Position numbers and translations under genes: made by a program
Notes under the pieces: model-generated
Told to the model about the DNA's origin: nothing
Database searches by the model: none
What the model saw: only the letters and a program-made list of their open reading frames with translations
Assembly: GCA_045531955.1 (NCBI GenBank)
Contig: JAZSFC010000026.1
Span: 73,968-137,967, forward strand
Length of the DNA: 64,000 bases
Direction of reading: 5' to 3'
Source: SIG299 sp045531955
Lineage (GTDB): Bacteria > Bacillota > Clostridia > Lachnospirales > Lachnospiraceae
Shown: one piece after another, positions 7,598 to 16,753 of the stretch
How positions within the stretch are numbered: the stretch's first letter is position 1
Layout: each line of letters begins with the position of its first letter

Positions 7598-9622
7598 TTA
7601 CTTCTTTAAGGTTTCATACTCATCTAACGGCTTGTTCAATTCCTCCGTTCCCGGCAATACAAAGCGGCCGTCTTTGATAAGTACCGTCTTACTGCCATCT
7701 TTCTTCATGGAAGAAATTTCACCGATTTCACCGTAAGGAATGGTAATGTCGGTGTGGCAGTTAAAATATGCCTTTTCCGGCTCGGTTTTACGTAAGATAG
7801 AAACCTCGTTATCCCTTGCAATGATTTCCTTGCCGTCTCTGTTGTAAACCTTGTGGTCTTCACTTCTCTTGTAGCAGGTGTCGCCGATGGCAAAATGCGG
7901 ACCGGTCTTTTCTGCAATCAGAATCGGAAGCTTAGCCGCAATATCGTACTTTTCACCCATCACAAAGGCAGTGGTGTTGGTTCCGATGGCAAACTCACCA
8001 AGCGGTATCCAGTCATGATGGAACAACAGGTTCTCAGAAATAAACTTCTGGTTTTCTTCTTCCGTAGCAAAGTTTTCACAGGAAAGCTTTACGGTCTTTC
8101 CGTCCTCAAACCAAACCTTTAAATTCTTATATTCATAACCGTTTAAGAATACCTTGGATACATGAAGCAATCCGTTGGTTCCCTTAAGTACCGGGGAAGT
8201 AAACACTTCACCCACCGGAATATTTACATCTGCCGTACAGTTTTCAAACTTGGTTTCCTTTGCCGGATCTGCAGTTTCCATCAGCATAACTGTTAAATCG
8301 GTTTCATTACCGTTGGTGCCCAAAATCTTACATGCATAGCCGGTATCCAGTTCGTCAATTAACGCCTGCTGGATTTTGCTGTATTCATCATTGGAAAGCG
8401 TGTTGCAGCGCACGGTTTCCGCAAAGATTTCTTCGAATTTATCGCCAATGGTTGGTACCGGGTAAGCAATGATAGTAAAGGAAGTTTCATCGCTCTTGAT
8501 ATAGCTGTATGCAATTTTCGCTGCTCTCTGGTCGAATTCACGGTCTAACTTAATCTGACGCTTGTCTAACTGCACTGCTTCTTTTTTGTTTACCGGATCA
8601 AAATCCGGCTCACCAAAGGTTTCTACCACTGCCGGACCAATGTATAAAGAAATCAGGTCTTTATTTTCTTCATACACCGCTGCCATATCTTCCATGTACC
8701 GGTTGACATAAACCTTATCGAAAGCAAGTGCATGGTCCTGTCTGTGGTCATAACCAAATTGGCGATTACCGGCCGTACCGGTATTCTGCACAGTTACCCG
8801 TACCCCCTGCTTTTCAAAACGCTCGATTGCTGCTTTTGCCATGCGTTCAAAACCAATCGGGCACATCATCAGTGCCACACCGTTTTCCTTACGCACCACA
8901 CCCATGGTTTCAAAGCCGCGGATATATCCGTCCACATAGGTGTCTGCCATCGCATCAATTTCTGCCTGGGACAGTTTGTTTAAGAAAGCAGCGGTTTTCC
9001 TTTCAATGTCTGTAATATAAGCACCGTAACGGTACATATTTCTTTCATCGGAGGCATCCGCGCAAATAATATCCTTTACAAAAGACAGTTCCGGATTATA
9101 ACGGTTCCTAATGCTGTCCTCCAAATAATCCCTGCGATAGTCCATTAAAAAGCTTTTGTAGGAAGCCTTGGCATCCTTTACCGCATACTCATCATACTCA
9201 CAATAGCGACCATATACTTCCAAAAACAGTTCCATTACAATCGTTTGGAAATACAACTTCTGCTTTGCCGCATGACCAATCAACTCTTGAAACTTTGCAG
9301 AAAGAGCACAAAGCAGCTTTCCTTCCCTTACACCAAACTTCTTTACAGCATAGGCAGGATTTGCATAGCTTGTCTCATAGTTTGCCGGTACAAATTTAAC
9401 ATATAACCGCTCATTCCAAGCCTCCAGCTCCTCTAAAGACTGCTTGGTATAACTTCCTTCTTCTACCAGCTTTGCCATTTCTACGGTAGAAAGAATGAAT
9501 TCTGCTTCACTCTTAAAATAATCCCGGTACTTTTCCGGCACTTCCTGCTCCTGTACAATTTCCCTGATACGTTCCACGCAGAGGTCATACCGTTCTTTCA
9601 TAAAATCCATATCTGTTTCCAT
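7598..9622 (-). CDS. M29-like aminopeptidase with long N-terminal extension
   Basis: A 674-residue protein. The C-terminal 350 residues match the M29 metallo-aminopeptidase pattern: NIPVGEVFTSP and LGEFAIGTN supply glutamates, EKTGPHFAIGDT supplies Glu and His, and NCHTDITIP supplies His-x-Asp for the metal site. M29 enzymes are usually about 410 residues, so the first 260 residues here are extra; they are helical and rich in charged residues and are not recognised. The enzyme likely releases N-terminal residues from peptides in the cytosol, since no signal peptide is seen. It is followed 34 bases later by the M48 gene. Confidence 0.82.
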   Translation of the reverse strand: METDMDFMKERYDLCVERIREIVQEQEVPEKYRDYFKSEAEFILSTVEMAKLVEEGSYTKQSLEELEAWNERLYVKFVPANYETSYANPAYAVKKFGVREGKLLCALSAKFQELIGHAAKQKLYFQTIVMELFLEVYGRYCEYDEYAVKDAKASYKSFLMDYRRDYLEDSIRNRYNPELSFVKDIICADASDERNMYRYGAYITDIERKTAAFLNKLSQAEIDAMADTYVDGYIRGFETMGVVRKENGVALMMCPIGFERMAKAAIERFEKQGVRVTVQNTGTAGNRQFGYDHRQDHALAFDKVYVNRYMEDMAAVYEENKDLISLYIGPAVVETFGEPDFDPVNKKEAVQLDKRQIKLDREFDQRAAKIAYSYIKSDETSFTIIAYPVPTIGDKFEEIFAETVRCNTLSNDEYSKIQQALIDELDTGYACKILGTNGNETDLTVMLMETADPAKETKFENCTADVNIPVGEVFTSPVLKGTNGLLHVSKVFLNGYEYKNLKVWFEDGKTVKLSCENFATEEENQKFISENLLFHHDWIPLGEFAIGTNTTAFVMGEKYDIAAKLPILIAEKTGPHFAIGDTCYKRSEDHKVYNRDGKEIIARDNEVSILRKTEPEKAYFNCHTDITIPYGEIGEISSMKKDGSKTVLIKDGRFVLPGTEELNKPLDEYETLKK

Positions 9623-9652
9623 TAAATTGCACTCTCCTTCTTATAAACTCTT

Positions 9653-9979
9653 TTATGCAATTGCCACTCCCATAAAATACAGGGAAAAGTAAATGACAAA
9701 TAAAATTCCGTTCAGTACCATGCCCACTGCCGGTAAAACATAATACACATCTCTTTCATGAAATCCTTTAAATGCAATTCCCATGCCGACAATGGCAAAA
9801 ACCGCATCCGCAATTCCAAGAATGCCGGCCACTCCTGCGGCATTTCCTCCGGTAGAGGACGAATATACGCACAAGGCAAGAAAAATAACCCAGGCAATTC
9901 CTGCTATAACTGTGGAAATAATTCCTCCCCTTGCGTGCTGCCTGCCGGCAAAGCGGAGTCTGTTCTTTTTTTCCTTCAT
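9653..9979 (-). CDS. Small membrane protein, DUF6142-like
   Basis: A 108-residue protein with a basic N-terminus (MKEKKNRLRFAGRQHARGG) and three hydrophobic segments. The plan (short basic head, three membrane spans with Gly-rich turns) resembles a small family often listed as DUF6142 in Lachnospiraceae; this name is from memory and not certain. The ATG at 9979 is preferred to an upstream TTG at 9997. It follows the VanZ-like gene by 26 bases and precedes the aminopeptidase by 30 bases, so it is probably in the same transcript. No function is known. Confidence 0.65.
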   Translation of the reverse strand: MKEKKNRLRFAGRQHARGGIISTVIAGIAWVIFLALCVYSSSTGGNAAGVAGILGIADAVFAIVGMGIAFKGFHERDVYYVLPAVGMVLNGILFVIYFSLYFMGVAIA

Positions 9980-10005
9980 ATGTTTCTCACTTTCCAAACA
10001 CTGCT

Positions 10006-10461
10006 TTACTTATTTTTTCTCATCGGTTTCCACACCAGGGAATAGCATAAAAAGCCAACCAAGCCGCCTACTGCGTTCAACAAAATGTCATCCACATCAA
10101 AGGCTCCGACCTTGGTAAACAGCTGCACGGTTTCCACAGCCAGGCTGAAACATGCCGTAAGAAAAACGCAGGCAAATATATTTTTGCCGACTCTGCACAG
10201 CATCGGCAAAAAGAAGCCAAAAGGCGCAAATGCTACAATATTACCCACTAAATTAATTACCACACTCCGAAGCCCCAAAGAATCTCGGTTGCTCCAAAAT
10301 CTCTTGATTTCCTTCAAAGGCTCCAAATTATACCGGTACCCGCTGTCCATGGTTCTTCCGTAGGTTTCGGAAAAAAACAGCAAATAAAACAGCAAAAGTA
10401 AATATAAAACAAAAAGAATCACCGCCATAGGATGCGGTTTCACCTTCACAGATTTCTTCAT
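10006..10461 (-). CDS. VanZ-like membrane protein
   Basis: A 151-residue protein with four to five membrane segments and the VanZ-family features NLEPLKEI, NLVGNIVAFAPFGFFLP, ETVQLF and DVDDILLNAVGG, the last containing the conserved acidic pair. VanZ of enterococci gives low-level teicoplanin resistance by an unknown mechanism; chromosomal homologues are common in Clostridia and do not by themselves show glycopeptide resistance. The ATG at 10461 with GAGGATAAG just upstream is better than the frame's earlier start at 10539, which would put 26 non-membrane residues before the family's usual start. It is the first gene of the unit ending at purE. Confidence 0.85.
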   Translation of the reverse strand: MKKSVKVKPHPMAVILFVLYLLLLFYLLFFSETYGRTMDSGYRYNLEPLKEIKRFWSNRDSLGLRSVVINLVGNIVAFAPFGFFLPMLCRVGKNIFACVFLTACFSLAVETVQLFTKVGAFDVDDILLNAVGGLVGFLCYSLVWKPMRKNK

Positions 10462-10523
10462 CTTATCCTCATATTTCAATAAATTTATAGTGTTACAACT
10501 ACAAACTGCACCACTAACATTAA

Positions 10524-10552
10524 AGTATACCTTATCCATAAAATATATGCAA
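10524..10552 (-). promoter_or_regulatory. Probable promoter of the VanZ-like to purE unit
   Basis: Minus-strand -35 TTGCAT (10552-10547), 17-base spacer and -10 TATACT (10529-10524). Transcription would start near 10517, giving a 55-base untranslated leader before the ATG at 10461. Confidence 0.65.
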
Positions 10553-10572
10553 GCACGGATTACTGCAAGAAT

Positions 10573-10604
10573 AAAAAAGAGTTCCTTATCAGGAACTCTT
10601 TTTC
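10573..10604 (-). terminator. Terminator of the GGDEF/EAL gene
   Basis: AAAAAGAGTTCC / GGAACTCTTTTTT stem with a 6-base loop directly after the stop codon. The run of T on both sides allows termination in either direction. Confidence 0.85.
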
Positions 10605-10605
10605 G

Positions 10606-12270
10606 TTACTTTACATAATCCTCTACAAAACTGTCATAGGTACATGGCTTACCAAAATAATAACCCTGGATATAGTCCGGACCCATCTTACAGATTTTGT
10701 TTAATTCTTCTTCTGTTTCGATACCCTCGATACAGAACTTGGAATCAATACTGTGGGTCATATCCGCCATGTGCTGTAATAAACCGAACTCATAATCACT
10801 CTTTAATGCCTTTAAGGTAAAGGAGCGGTCAATTTTAATGGTATTCGGTGTTAAATGGCTTAAATAATGGAAGTTGGAATAACCGGTACCAAAGTCGTCC
10901 AGTGCTAACGGAATGCCGTATTTCTTTAAACCGTCACAGAACCGGATGAAGTTTTCATTCTCTTCCAAAAAGCCGCTTTCCGTAAGCTCAATAATCAGGC
11001 TTTCCGGCTTTAAGTCAAATTTCTTCAAACCATAGACAATATCATCTAAAATATTACTGCGAAGCACCTGTACATAAGAAACATTTACCGATACACGGAA
11101 TTCCGGAATTTCTTTTTGGATTTCTTTACATGCCTCTAATGCTTTATATAAAATCCAACGGCCAACCGGAATGATTAAGCCACTGTCTTCCAAAAGAGGT
11201 ACAAACTCATACGGAGTAACATTTCCTTTTTCTTCGCACTTAAAGCGCATCAAGGTTTCCGCACCGATTAACTTATTTTGTTTAATATCCATTATCGGCT
11301 GGAAATGGGCATCGAAACCTTCAAAGTTATTGTTAATGGCATTACGCATAATCTTGGTTAATGCCTTTTTATGCGTAAACACATGATAATCTGCTCTTGT
11401 ATATGTATAATACTTGTTCTTACCATTGTCCTTTGCTTCATTGAGAGAAAACTCGGACAACTTCATCAGATTATAGTACGTATGGTTTACTACACTCTTA
11501 AACTCCATAATGCCGGCAGAAATTGTGTAAAATACCTCATATTCATTTTCTGCAATAAAACGGTTAATACTCTGACGGATATCTTCGTACAAACGAATTG
11601 CCTCTGCCTCGTCGCGGCCGGAAAAATCTACTACTGCGAATTCATCAGCCACAATACGGTACAATTTTTGATCCGGACGGATAACCGACGCAATGCACTC
11701 CGCGGTTTTACGCAAAATCATGTCGCCGTAGTCCATGCCCTGATTTTCATTGATTTCTTTGAAACGGTCGATACCGAGACGAAGCATAAAACCATCCAAA
11801 CGGCCATCATGCTCTACCAGATCACGCTTTAAGCTGGACTCACCAAGAAGACCGCTGACATTATCGGCCATCTGCTTTTTGCCCACTTCGTTAATACAAC
11901 CGATTAAATATTCCGGCTGACCATTCTCATCGCATAAAACACGTCCGCGACAGTTAATCCATACAGAGCGGTGCTCCTGATCTAACCAGCGGTATTGCAA
12001 ATCATGAAACTGCTTTTTGCCTTCCCGGATAAGCATAATGTCGTCAAATACCATTTTTGCATCTTCCGGCAAAATTACTTTTTGCAGATTTTCTGCAACA
12101 TCGTTAAATTCTGCGCTCGGAAGCAGAAAACGCACGGCAGCATTTTTGGAAATACAATAATAGTCATTCTGTAAATCCATGATGTACAGGTAGTCATTCA
12201 TGCTGGTATCCAATGTTTTAATAAAATTTTTAAATTGTTCGATGGAAATTCTGTCAAGGTTATCTTCCAT
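10606..12270 (-). CDS. PAS-GGDEF-EAL protein, degenerate GGDEF, probable c-di-GMP phosphodiesterase
   Basis: A 554-residue cytosolic protein. Residues 20-130 look like a PAS domain (LQYRWLDQEHRSVWINCRG). Residues 140-290 form a GGDEF fold whose active motif is RIVADEFAV, so the GG pair is lost and cyclase activity is unlikely. Residues 300-550 form an EAL domain with ETLMRF in place of EALLRW and the metal and catalytic motifs NVSYVQV, IIELTES, LDDFGTGYSN, KIDRSF and EGIETEEE kept. It therefore most likely degrades c-di-GMP, perhaps with the degenerate GGDEF domain binding GTP. It may act with the PilZ proteins at 33727-35033. It is a single-gene unit with its own promoter and terminator. Confidence 0.9.
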   Translation of the reverse strand: MEDNLDRISIEQFKNFIKTLDTSMNDYLYIMDLQNDYYCISKNAAVRFLLPSAEFNDVAENLQKVILPEDAKMVFDDIMLIREGKKQFHDLQYRWLDQEHRSVWINCRGRVLCDENGQPEYLIGCINEVGKKQMADNVSGLLGESSLKRDLVEHDGRLDGFMLRLGIDRFKEINENQGMDYGDMILRKTAECIASVIRPDQKLYRIVADEFAVVDFSGRDEAEAIRLYEDIRQSINRFIAENEYEVFYTISAGIMEFKSVVNHTYYNLMKLSEFSLNEAKDNGKNKYYTYTRADYHVFTHKKALTKIMRNAINNNFEGFDAHFQPIMDIKQNKLIGAETLMRFKCEEKGNVTPYEFVPLLEDSGLIIPVGRWILYKALEACKEIQKEIPEFRVSVNVSYVQVLRSNILDDIVYGLKKFDLKPESLIIELTESGFLEENENFIRFCDGLKKYGIPLALDDFGTGYSNFHYLSHLTPNTIKIDRSFTLKALKSDYEFGLLQHMADMTHSIDSKFCIEGIETEEELNKICKMGPDYIQGYYFGKPCTYDSFVEDYVK

Positions 12271-12326
12271 ACCGCACCCCGTCTTTTGTAAATATCTTTA
12301 TCAAAACAATATAGCTTTCTTAGTAT

Positions 12327-12355
12327 ATTTTACTACAGTATACGAAATTATGCAA
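12327..12355 (-). promoter_or_regulatory. Probable promoter of the EAL gene
   Basis: Minus-strand -35 TTGCAT (12355-12350), 17-base spacer and -10 TAAAAT (12332-12327), about 50 bases before the ATG at 12270. Confidence 0.65.
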
Positions 12356-12382
12356 TAAAAAACTGGTTAAGACTCTGTAATA

Positions 12383-12412
12383 TTGTCGTATACTTTTCCC
12401 TGTTTTTATGAT
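12383..12412 (+). promoter_or_regulatory. Possible promoter of the BrkB-type gene
   Basis: Plus-strand TTGTCG (12383-12388) and TATGAT (12407-12412) are 18 bases apart, just before the ribosome site GGAGG at 12426. It is divergent from the EAL promoter. Confidence 0.45.
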
Positions 12413-12437
12413 ACTATGTAAGCTATGGAGGATATTT

Positions 12438-13259
12438 ATGCTAAACTATTACTTTTCTTATATACGAAAATTTTTAATAAAACTTCGGGAAGATTCTATT
12501 TCTGCTTTTGCAGCCCAGGCAGCATTTTTTATTATTTTGTCCTTTTTTCCCTTTGTAATGTTTTTACTTACCCTGTTAAACTATTTGCCTGTTTCTGCAG
12601 AAGATTTACTGTTACTTCTCTCCGGAGTCTTTCCTGATTCCGTAATTACGGTTGTTCATACTGTCCTTTCCGAACTGACAAAGAAAGCTTCCGGAACTGT
12701 TCTTTCCGTTACCGTTATTGCAGCACTTTGGTCCGCATCCCGCGGAATGCTTGCTTTGGTGCGTGGGTTAAATGCAGTCTACGGACACAAAGAAACCCGA
12801 AACTACTTTTTAATCCGTTTTATAGCCATGCTGTATACCCTTGGCTTCGCCGTGTTGCTCATCGCCACTTTATTGTTACTGGTTTTCGGCAACCGTATCT
12901 ATGCCTTTATTCTCCAAAAGCTTCCTCTTTTGGGTGATTTGGCTATGTTCATCATGAGTATACGTTTCCTTGTTACCATTGCGATACTAACTGTTTTTTT
13001 CCTGCTCCTGTATTTAATAATTCCTAACCGCAAATCCTCCCTTTTACGGGAGCTTCCCGGGGCTCTTATGACTACGGCAGGCTGGCTTGGTTTCTCTTTT
13101 TTGTTTTCATTTTATATAAATAACCTGAATGATTTCACTTATACTTACGGCAGTCTGACCACACTTGCCATCTGCATGCTTTGGCTGTATTTTTGTATGT
13201 ATCTTTTATTCTTAGGTGCCGAGCTGAACACGCTGATTACTGCCGGTAAAGATAAGTAA
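12438..13259 (+). CDS. YihY/BrkB-family membrane protein
   Basis: A 273-residue integral membrane protein with about six hydrophobic segments. Near the N-terminus it has DSISAFAAQAAFFIILSFFP, characteristic of the YihY/BrkB family once linked to RNase BN by mistake, and later LWSASRGMLALVRGLN and the FTYTYGSLTTLAICMLWLY region. Its cellular function is unknown. The ATG at 12438 follows GGAGGATATTT; an earlier in-frame start at 12408 lacks this. It is the only plus-strand gene for 21 kb, divergent from the EAL gene, and its last 23 bases overlap the end of the convergent SpoIID-like gene. Confidence 0.9.
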   Translation: MLNYYFSYIRKFLIKLREDSISAFAAQAAFFIILSFFPFVMFLLTLLNYLPVSAEDLLLLLSGVFPDSVITVVHTVLSELTKKASGTVLSVTVIAALWSASRGMLALVRGLNAVYGHKETRNYFLIRFIAMLYTLGFAVLLIATLLLLVFGNRIYAFILQKLPLLGDLAMFIMSIRFLVTIAILTVFFLLLYLIIPNRKSSLLRELPGALMTTAGWLGFSFLFSFYINNLNDFTYTYGSLTTLAICMLWLYFCMYLLFLGAELNTLITAGKDK

Positions 13260-15069
13260 TTTCCGTCTCCTTGTAATAATGTTTTAGAATCTCTTCGAAG
13301 CTCTTACCGGCAGACGCCAGATGTTTTGCCCCGTATTGACTCATGCCTGCACCATGTCCGTGCCCGCCGCCCCGGATCCAAAAGTTGTTTGCACCTTTTT
13401 CCACAACAAAATACGCGCTCGGCAAAAGGTTCATGTTACCTGAGGTACTGCCATCCTGCAAATATACCACATTCATCGGTGCCAGAACATAACGGATATT
13501 ATATTCCTTTTGAAGCAGATAGGTTGCCTCACTGCCCACCAAAACCAGTTTAGTGACTATACCGCTGTCCCCTCGTTCTGCAACTATAATGTTTTGCAGT
13601 GTTCCAAACTTCTTTACTTCACCCTGTTCGAACCTCATTTCATCGCCTTGCTCAGATACCTTTATTAAAATTTGATCAGGTACCGCTTGTTGCCGTTCCT
13701 GAAGTCGGAGCAAAATCCGCTCATTCAATTCAGCACCCAATACCGTATTCCAACGGAACCATACAGACTCTGAATCGTACCAAAGACCTTCACTGTCCAA
13801 AAAATCTTCAAACTGTTTTTCCGTTGCCAGATTACCCGGTGTTTCTCCGGCTTTCTGAAGTACTCCTTCGAACAAGGTTCCTGCACTTTCTCCCCAAATA
13901 TCATAACTGTCCGAAGTATGTCCGTAGGAACAGGAAAAATAGTATGCCGTAATACATTCCCCATTTCTGGATAATACACGTCCAAAGGTCGCATCCACCG
14001 CTTCTACGGAAGCACTTGTTTCCCCGTAATTCTGATATACCTGACAGTTCATACTGTCATCCACATGGGCGCCATACGCATGGTACCGGTTCGCAAGCAA
14101 CTGATTACACGCATAGCTCCTGGCACATACTGCCTGTGCCTTCAACGCTTCCGTACCAAAGCTTTCCGGCATTTCGCTTGGCAGCACGCCATATAAATAT
14201 TCTTCCAAAGAGAGTTCATTCACTGCCAAAAGCTTATTATCTGCCAAAGCCACCTCTATCGTTCCCCGATAGGAAGGAACTCCTACTGCCCGCTTCACAT
14301 TATAAAGCGAAATTTTTCCCTTATCTCCTTCGGTTCCAAGGTAAACCCTTCCTCCGTATTCTGCAACCAGCTCCGGCGTCAGCACTACCTGTTCTCCCGC
14401 GTTTTTCCACTCTGTTTTTCCTACTCCGTCACTGATATAAAAGCCGGTTTCACTCCCGCATTCAATGAAATCATGATAATATCCACCATAGGAAGACGTC
14501 TGAAGCAGCACCCGGATACTTGTCACCTCCACCGGCTTTTGAATAAGCGCGGCACATATTTTTTTGTCAGCCAGTACAAACGCAGACGTGGTATATCCCA
14601 CCAAAACCTCCTGCCAGGTTACTTCCTCCACACCGTCATACATACGGTACACCCTGCTGTCTTCCTCCAGCTCCAGTACCCCGTAGCCTTCCAGTTCTAT
14701 AAAATCCTCTCCGATACGAAGCACCTTACCTTCTATGGTATCCTGCTTGACCACAAGCCCCGTTACCACACCTTTGTCTATTGTAACGTCTGCAATGCAT
14801 TGTTTCAAAGGAGCAGATAGCGCAGTTGCCAGGCGGTACTGCTTTTCTTCCCCTTCCTGCAGCACTGTCAAATTCCGTCCGGAGGCTTCCAACAGCCATA
14901 CATTCGACAAATGCAAAGGGACCTCCGGCGTTGGTGACGCTGTCGCCTCCGGCAATTTAGCTTTATCTATTCCAACAATTCCTTTATCCCCCAACAGCAA
15001 TGCAACACATAATAATAAAAACAAAACGATTGTCACTGTCAGTTTCCCGTTTTTTTGTTTTTCCCGCAT
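13237..15069 (-). CDS. SpoIID/LytB-domain protein, membrane anchored
   Basis: A 610-residue protein with a basic N-terminus and one membrane segment (TVTIVLFLLLCVALLLG), so most of it lies outside. Residues 300-590 carry the SpoIID/LytB domain: LEEYLYGVLPSEMPESFG with the catalytic-type Glu, then LKAQAVCARSYA, YYFSCSYGHTSD and the C-terminal GGGHGHGAGMSQYGA. SpoIID is a lytic transglycosylase acting on denuded glycan strands during engulfment; related proteins act in vegetative wall remodelling. The N-terminal 250 residues are unlike SpoIID and unrecognised. The ATG at 15069 with AAGGAGGCAGAAATTT is preferred to the longer frame from 15156. Overlaps the convergent BrkB gene by 23 bases. Confidence 0.88.
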   Translation of the reverse strand: MREKQKNGKLTVTIVLFLLLCVALLLGDKGIVGIDKAKLPEATASPTPEVPLHLSNVWLLEASGRNLTVLQEGEEKQYRLATALSAPLKQCIADVTIDKGVVTGLVVKQDTIEGKVLRIGEDFIELEGYGVLELEEDSRVYRMYDGVEEVTWQEVLVGYTTSAFVLADKKICAALIQKPVEVTSIRVLLQTSSYGGYYHDFIECGSETGFYISDGVGKTEWKNAGEQVVLTPELVAEYGGRVYLGTEGDKGKISLYNVKRAVGVPSYRGTIEVALADNKLLAVNELSLEEYLYGVLPSEMPESFGTEALKAQAVCARSYACNQLLANRYHAYGAHVDDSMNCQVYQNYGETSASVEAVDATFGRVLSRNGECITAYYFSCSYGHTSDSYDIWGESAGTLFEGVLQKAGETPGNLATEKQFEDFLDSEGLWYDSESVWFRWNTVLGAELNERILLRLQERQQAVPDQILIKVSEQGDEMRFEQGEVKKFGTLQNIIVAERGDSGIVTKLVLVGSEATYLLQKEYNIRYVLAPMNVVYLQDGSTSGNMNLLPSAYFVVEKGANNFWIRGGGHGHGAGMSQYGAKHLASAGKSFEEILKHYYKETEITYLYRQ

Positions 15070-15142
15070 AAATTTCTGCCTCCTTCTTTGTGTCCTGATT
15101 CCACTATATGAAACCTGTCCAAAATTTATGCGGCAAAAAAAT

Positions 15143-15176
15143 AAAGGCTCCTTCACTTAAGCGAAAGAGCCTTTTT
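15143..15176 (-). terminator. Terminator of the purine permease gene
   Basis: Minus-strand stem AAAGGCTCTTTC / GAAGGAGCCTTT followed by ATTTTTTT, 30 bases after the permease stop. Confidence 0.85.
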
Positions 15177-15205
15177 CCTATTGACTTTTACTTAACCCTA
15201 CATGT

Positions 15206-16636
15206 TTACATGTAAATCAGGGCAAATCTGAGTGCAAATAAAATTGCAATAACAGTAACCACGATATCCTTCTTGGTGTACTTCTTTGTGCAAAGAGCAA
15301 TCAGCACATAAGCGATAGCCGCAATACCGATACCATTGGAAATGGAGTAGGTAAGAGGCATCATGATTAATGCTAAGAATGCAGGAACTGCAGACAGCAT
15401 GTCGTCCATGTCAACCTTTGCAAAGTTCTTAAGCATAAGAACACCAACGAAGATTAAAGCAGGAGCGGTAGCACAACCAGGAACAATACTTGCAACAGGG
15501 CTTAAGAATAAGCAGAGTGCGAAGCAAATGGATACAACTACGCCGGTAAGACCGGTTCTGCCGCCTTCAGCAACACCGGAAGCGGACTCAACGAAAGTAG
15601 TAACGGTACTTGTACCGAAAACAGCACCTGCAACGGTACCGATAGAGTCAGCAGTCATAGCCTTGTCTACGTTTACAGGGTCACCGTTTTCGTCAAGCAT
15701 GTTTGCCTGGGAAGCTGCACCGTAAAGGGTACCAACAGTATCAAACATATCAACGAGGCAGAAGGTGATGATTAACATAACTGCATTGAAGATACCGCCG
15801 ATGTGAGCACCGGTAAATGCCTTGCCCCATGCTGCACCGTCAAATAAAGCGGTGATACCAACTGTTCCGAAATCCTTGAATGCCTGACCAACACCGGCGA
15901 TGTCAAAGTTTGGAACCTGTGCGGTAAATACATAGTAAAGTACGGTAGAAACGATAATACCGATAATGATATTACCCTTAACCTTTAATTTAGCAAGAAT
16001 CGCAATAAGAACAAAGCCGATGAAAGCAACCAGGGCAGGAGCAACTTCTGTTACCCAGTCACCATCTTTAATATTAACAAACTGCACGAAAGTATACTGG
16101 TTTGCCTGAATGAGACCGGCATTCTTCATACCAATCATAGCGATGAACAAACCGATACCGGCAGGAATAGCCTTCTTTAAGCAGTCAGGCATAGCCTTTG
16201 CAATGTACTCTCTTAAACCGGTAACACTTAAAATGAGGAAAATAATACCGGATAAGAAAATAATAACAAGACCGGAATGATAACCTGTGATAACGTCTTC
16301 CCCTGCGAAGAATGCTCCGGATACGAAGCAGGTACAGAAGAATGCGTTAAGACCCATACCACATGCCAGTGCAAATGGTAACTTAGCATACAGTGCCATA
16401 AGTAAGGTACCTACGATGGCACCTAAGATGGATGCGATGTAAACTGCATTCCAGATTTGTCCAAGTGCAGCGCCGTCTGCGCCGATTGCAGCCAGCCAGC
16501 CGTTTGCGCCTTCTGCTGCCACCTGGTTCGGATTAACAAATACGATGTACGCCATGGCAAAGAATGTAGTAAGACCTGCCATAATCTCGGTACGTACAGT
16601 GGTATTGTTTTCCTTCAGTTTGAAAAACTTTTCCAT
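15206..16636 (-). CDS. NCS2-family nucleobase permease (AzgA/guanine-hypoxanthine type)
   Basis: A 476-residue protein with 12-14 membrane segments, starting MEKFFKLKENNTTVRTEIMA, the standard start of AzgA-like permeases, with FFAMAYIVFVNP, the GMGLNAFF loop and the TSTVTTFVESASGVAEGGRT motif of the transport core. It should import hypoxanthine, guanine or adenine by proton symport. The ATG at 16636 follows TAGGAGGG; the longer frame from 16702 adds 22 unlikely residues. The 5' region (16637-16700) is too short to hold a purine riboswitch and none of its conserved words is seen. Stands alone between two terminators. Confidence 0.93.
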   Translation of the reverse strand: MEKFFKLKENNTTVRTEIMAGLTTFFAMAYIVFVNPNQVAAEGANGWLAAIGADGAALGQIWNAVYIASILGAIVGTLLMALYAKLPFALACGMGLNAFFCTCFVSGAFFAGEDVITGYHSGLVIIFLSGIIFLILSVTGLREYIAKAMPDCLKKAIPAGIGLFIAMIGMKNAGLIQANQYTFVQFVNIKDGDWVTEVAPALVAFIGFVLIAILAKLKVKGNIIIGIIVSTVLYYVFTAQVPNFDIAGVGQAFKDFGTVGITALFDGAAWGKAFTGAHIGGIFNAVMLIITFCLVDMFDTVGTLYGAASQANMLDENGDPVNVDKAMTADSIGTVAGAVFGTSTVTTFVESASGVAEGGRTGLTGVVVSICFALCLFLSPVASIVPGCATAPALIFVGVLMLKNFAKVDMDDMLSAVPAFLALIMMPLTYSISNGIGIAAIAYVLIALCTKKYTKKDIVVTVIAILFALRFALIYM

Positions 16637-16701
16637 AACAGAAAACCCTCCTATGTAGTATATAGTTTTTTTGCTACAGTGCCATTTTAACACTTCAACC
16701 A

Positions 16702-16743
16702 AAAAAAGTCTACGAAAATTCCCGATTCTCGTAAACTTTTTTC
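16702..16743 (-). terminator. Terminator after the cysteine desulfidase-like gene
   Basis: Minus-strand AAAAAAGTTTACGA pairs with TCGTAGACTTTTTT around an 11-base loop, followed by a T-run. It also lies just upstream of the permease gene and its T-run may overlap that gene's promoter. Confidence 0.8.
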
Positions 16744-16753
16744 GAAATACTTC

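Noticed and set aside
10006..10461. Glycopeptide resistance from the VanZ-like gene
   Set aside because: VanZ-like proteins are widespread and no van cluster is present.
16637..16753. Purine riboswitch before the permease gene
   Set aside because: The leader is too short and lacks the conserved junction words.
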